6,247 bases of DNA from Acidobacteriota bacterium (GTDB lineage: Bacteria > Acidobacteriota > Terriglobia > Acidiferrales > UBA7541), in NCBI GenBank assembly GCA_003133505.1, contig PKXT01000042.1, positions 1-6,247 of the forward strand. The letters are read 5' to 3'. Positions 5,493-6,247 of this stretch are shown piece by piece. A program made the position numbers and the translations under genes. Every line of letters begins with the position of its first letter. Positions within the stretch are counted from its first letter, which is position 1. The notes under the pieces were generated by a model. That model saw only the letters and a list, made by a program, of their open reading frames with translations, did not search any database and was not told the origin of the DNA.

Positions 5493-6247
5493 GAGTAGTT
5501 CAGCTCAAACTCTGGCGCTGCCGCGCAAGAATTATCTGAACGAAGGATATGGCGTGAAGTCGTGGCTGCTGACCACGGACCACAAACGTATCGCGCTTCT
5601 CTACCTGGTGGTCGTCACCTTTTTCTTCTTTGTCGGCGGGTTTTTCGCCGTGCTCATCCGGATTAACCTGCTCACCCCCGCGGGCACATTCGTCTCGGCG
5701 GAGACTTACAACCGTCTTTTTACCATGCACGGAATCACCATGGTTTTCTTTTTCCTGATTCCGTCCATACCCGCTGTACTTGGCAATTTTCTGATTCCCA
5801 TGATGATTGGGGCTCGCGACTTGGCCTTCCCCCGTCTCAACCTGCTTAGCTGGTATATCTACGTTGCCGGCGGCCTTTTCACTCTCTACTCGCAACTCGC
5901 CGGAGGAGTTGATACCGGCTGGACGTTCTATACGCCCTTAAGCAGCGTTTATGCCAACGGCCACGTCGTCGCCGCCGCGCTGGGAATCTTCATTACCGGC
6001 TTCTCCTCCATTTTGACGGGCCTGAATTTCATTGTGACCATTCACACCATGCGGGCGCCGGGAATGACCTGGTTCCGGCTGCCCCTCTTCGTGTGGACCC
6101 ACTACGCCACCTCGGTCATTTTCATCCTGGGAACTCCGGTAATCGCCATTGCCATTGCCTTGGTGGCCATGGAACGAATCTTTCATATCGGATTCTTCAA
6201 CCCGGCGTGGGGCGGCGATCCGATCCTGTTCCAGCACCTGTTCTGGT
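5491..6247 (+). CDS. coxA: Cytochrome c oxidase subunit I (3' partial)
   Basis: Catalytic subunit of the haem-copper oxidase, holding haem a and the haem a3/CuB oxygen-reduction site. The frame is open from ATG 5491 to the window end, giving 252 whole codons of an expected total above 500, so about the first five transmembrane helices are present (roughly 33-58, 77-105, 119-138, 156-186, 197-228). LLTTDHKRIALLY (26-38) is the family's N-terminal signature. His80 in TMHGITM is a low-spin haem a ligand. The D proton-channel residues are intact: Asn99, Asp110 in MMIGARDLAFPRLN and Asn117, with the same spacing as Asn121, Asp132 and Asn139 of the Rhodobacter enzyme. FFLIPSIPAVLGN (87-99) and GVDTGWTFYTPLS (139-151) are typical of type A oxidases. 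The window ends in QHLFW, just before the HPEVY/YSHP region that holds the first CuB histidine, so A1 versus A2 subtype cannot be decided. The subunit II fusion upstream makes this a caa3 oxidase. Confidence 0.97.
   Translation, partial: MSSSAQTLALPRKNYLNEGYGVKSWLLTTDHKRIALLYLVVVTFFFFVGGFFAVLIRINLLTPAGTFVSAETYNRLFTMHGITMVFFFLIPSIPAVLGNFLIPMMIGARDLAFPRLNLLSWYIYVAGGLFTLYSQLAGGVDTGWTFYTPLSSVYANGHVVAAALGIFITGFSSILTGLNFIVTIHTMRAPGMTWFRLPLFVWTHYATSVIFILGTPVIAIAIALVAMERIFHIGFFNPAWGGDPILFQHLFW

Noticed and set aside
5500..6237. Two long minus-strand open frames (5500-5895 and 5938-6237)
   Set aside because: Both are shadows of coxA. Their translations are hydrophilic, rich in Gly, Glu, His and Gln, as expected for the complement of membrane-helix codons.

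Overview
This window is a piece of an aerobic respiratory operon, entirely on the + strand and almost gap-free. It encodes the 3' part of an alternative complex III (ACIII, quinol:cytochrome c oxidoreductase), followed by the start of a caa3-type haem-copper cytochrome c oxidase. The order is actC (5' cut by the window edge), actD, actE, actF, an unnamed one-helix membrane protein, a SCO1/SenC copper chaperone, coxB with a fused cytochrome c domain, and coxA (3' cut by the window edge). I see no RNA gene, mobile element, CRISPR array, terminator or internal promoter. The largest gap between genes is 19 bases.

Organism: the gene order (ACIII, unnamed membrane protein, SCO, caa3 oxidase), the moderate G+C content and the protein signatures suggest a Gram-negative-type bacterium with exported lipoproteins. 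Acidobacteriota is my best guess. Related arrangements occur in other phyla (Rhodothermota/Bacteroidota, Planctomycetota, Verrucomicrobiota), so this is an inference from remembered patterns, not a database result.

Layout: positions 1-578 hold the last 191 residues of ActC (NrfD-like membrane subunit). ActD (578-1117) is a DUF3341 protein with two helices. ActE (1119-1781) is a mono-haem c lipoprotein. ActF (1778-2971) is the second large membrane subunit. The unnamed protein is at 2968-3549, SCO at 3546-4475, CoxB at 4479-5471, and CoxA runs from 5491 off the end. Four junctions are stop/start overlaps (TGATG, ATGA, ATGA, GTGA), which implies translational coupling and a single transcript.

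How they work together: ACIII oxidises membrane quinol. Electrons leave through haem c, probably that of ActE, to the cytochrome c domain of CoxB, then to CuA, haem a and the haem a3/CuB site in CoxA, where oxygen is reduced. The SCO protein would help load copper into CuA. Co-transcription fits the physically associated ACIII-oxidase supercomplexes known from Rhodothermus and Flavobacterium. The least understood item is the 193-residue protein between actF and sco: it is a candidate accessory subunit or assembly factor. Nothing here looks like a wholly new system.
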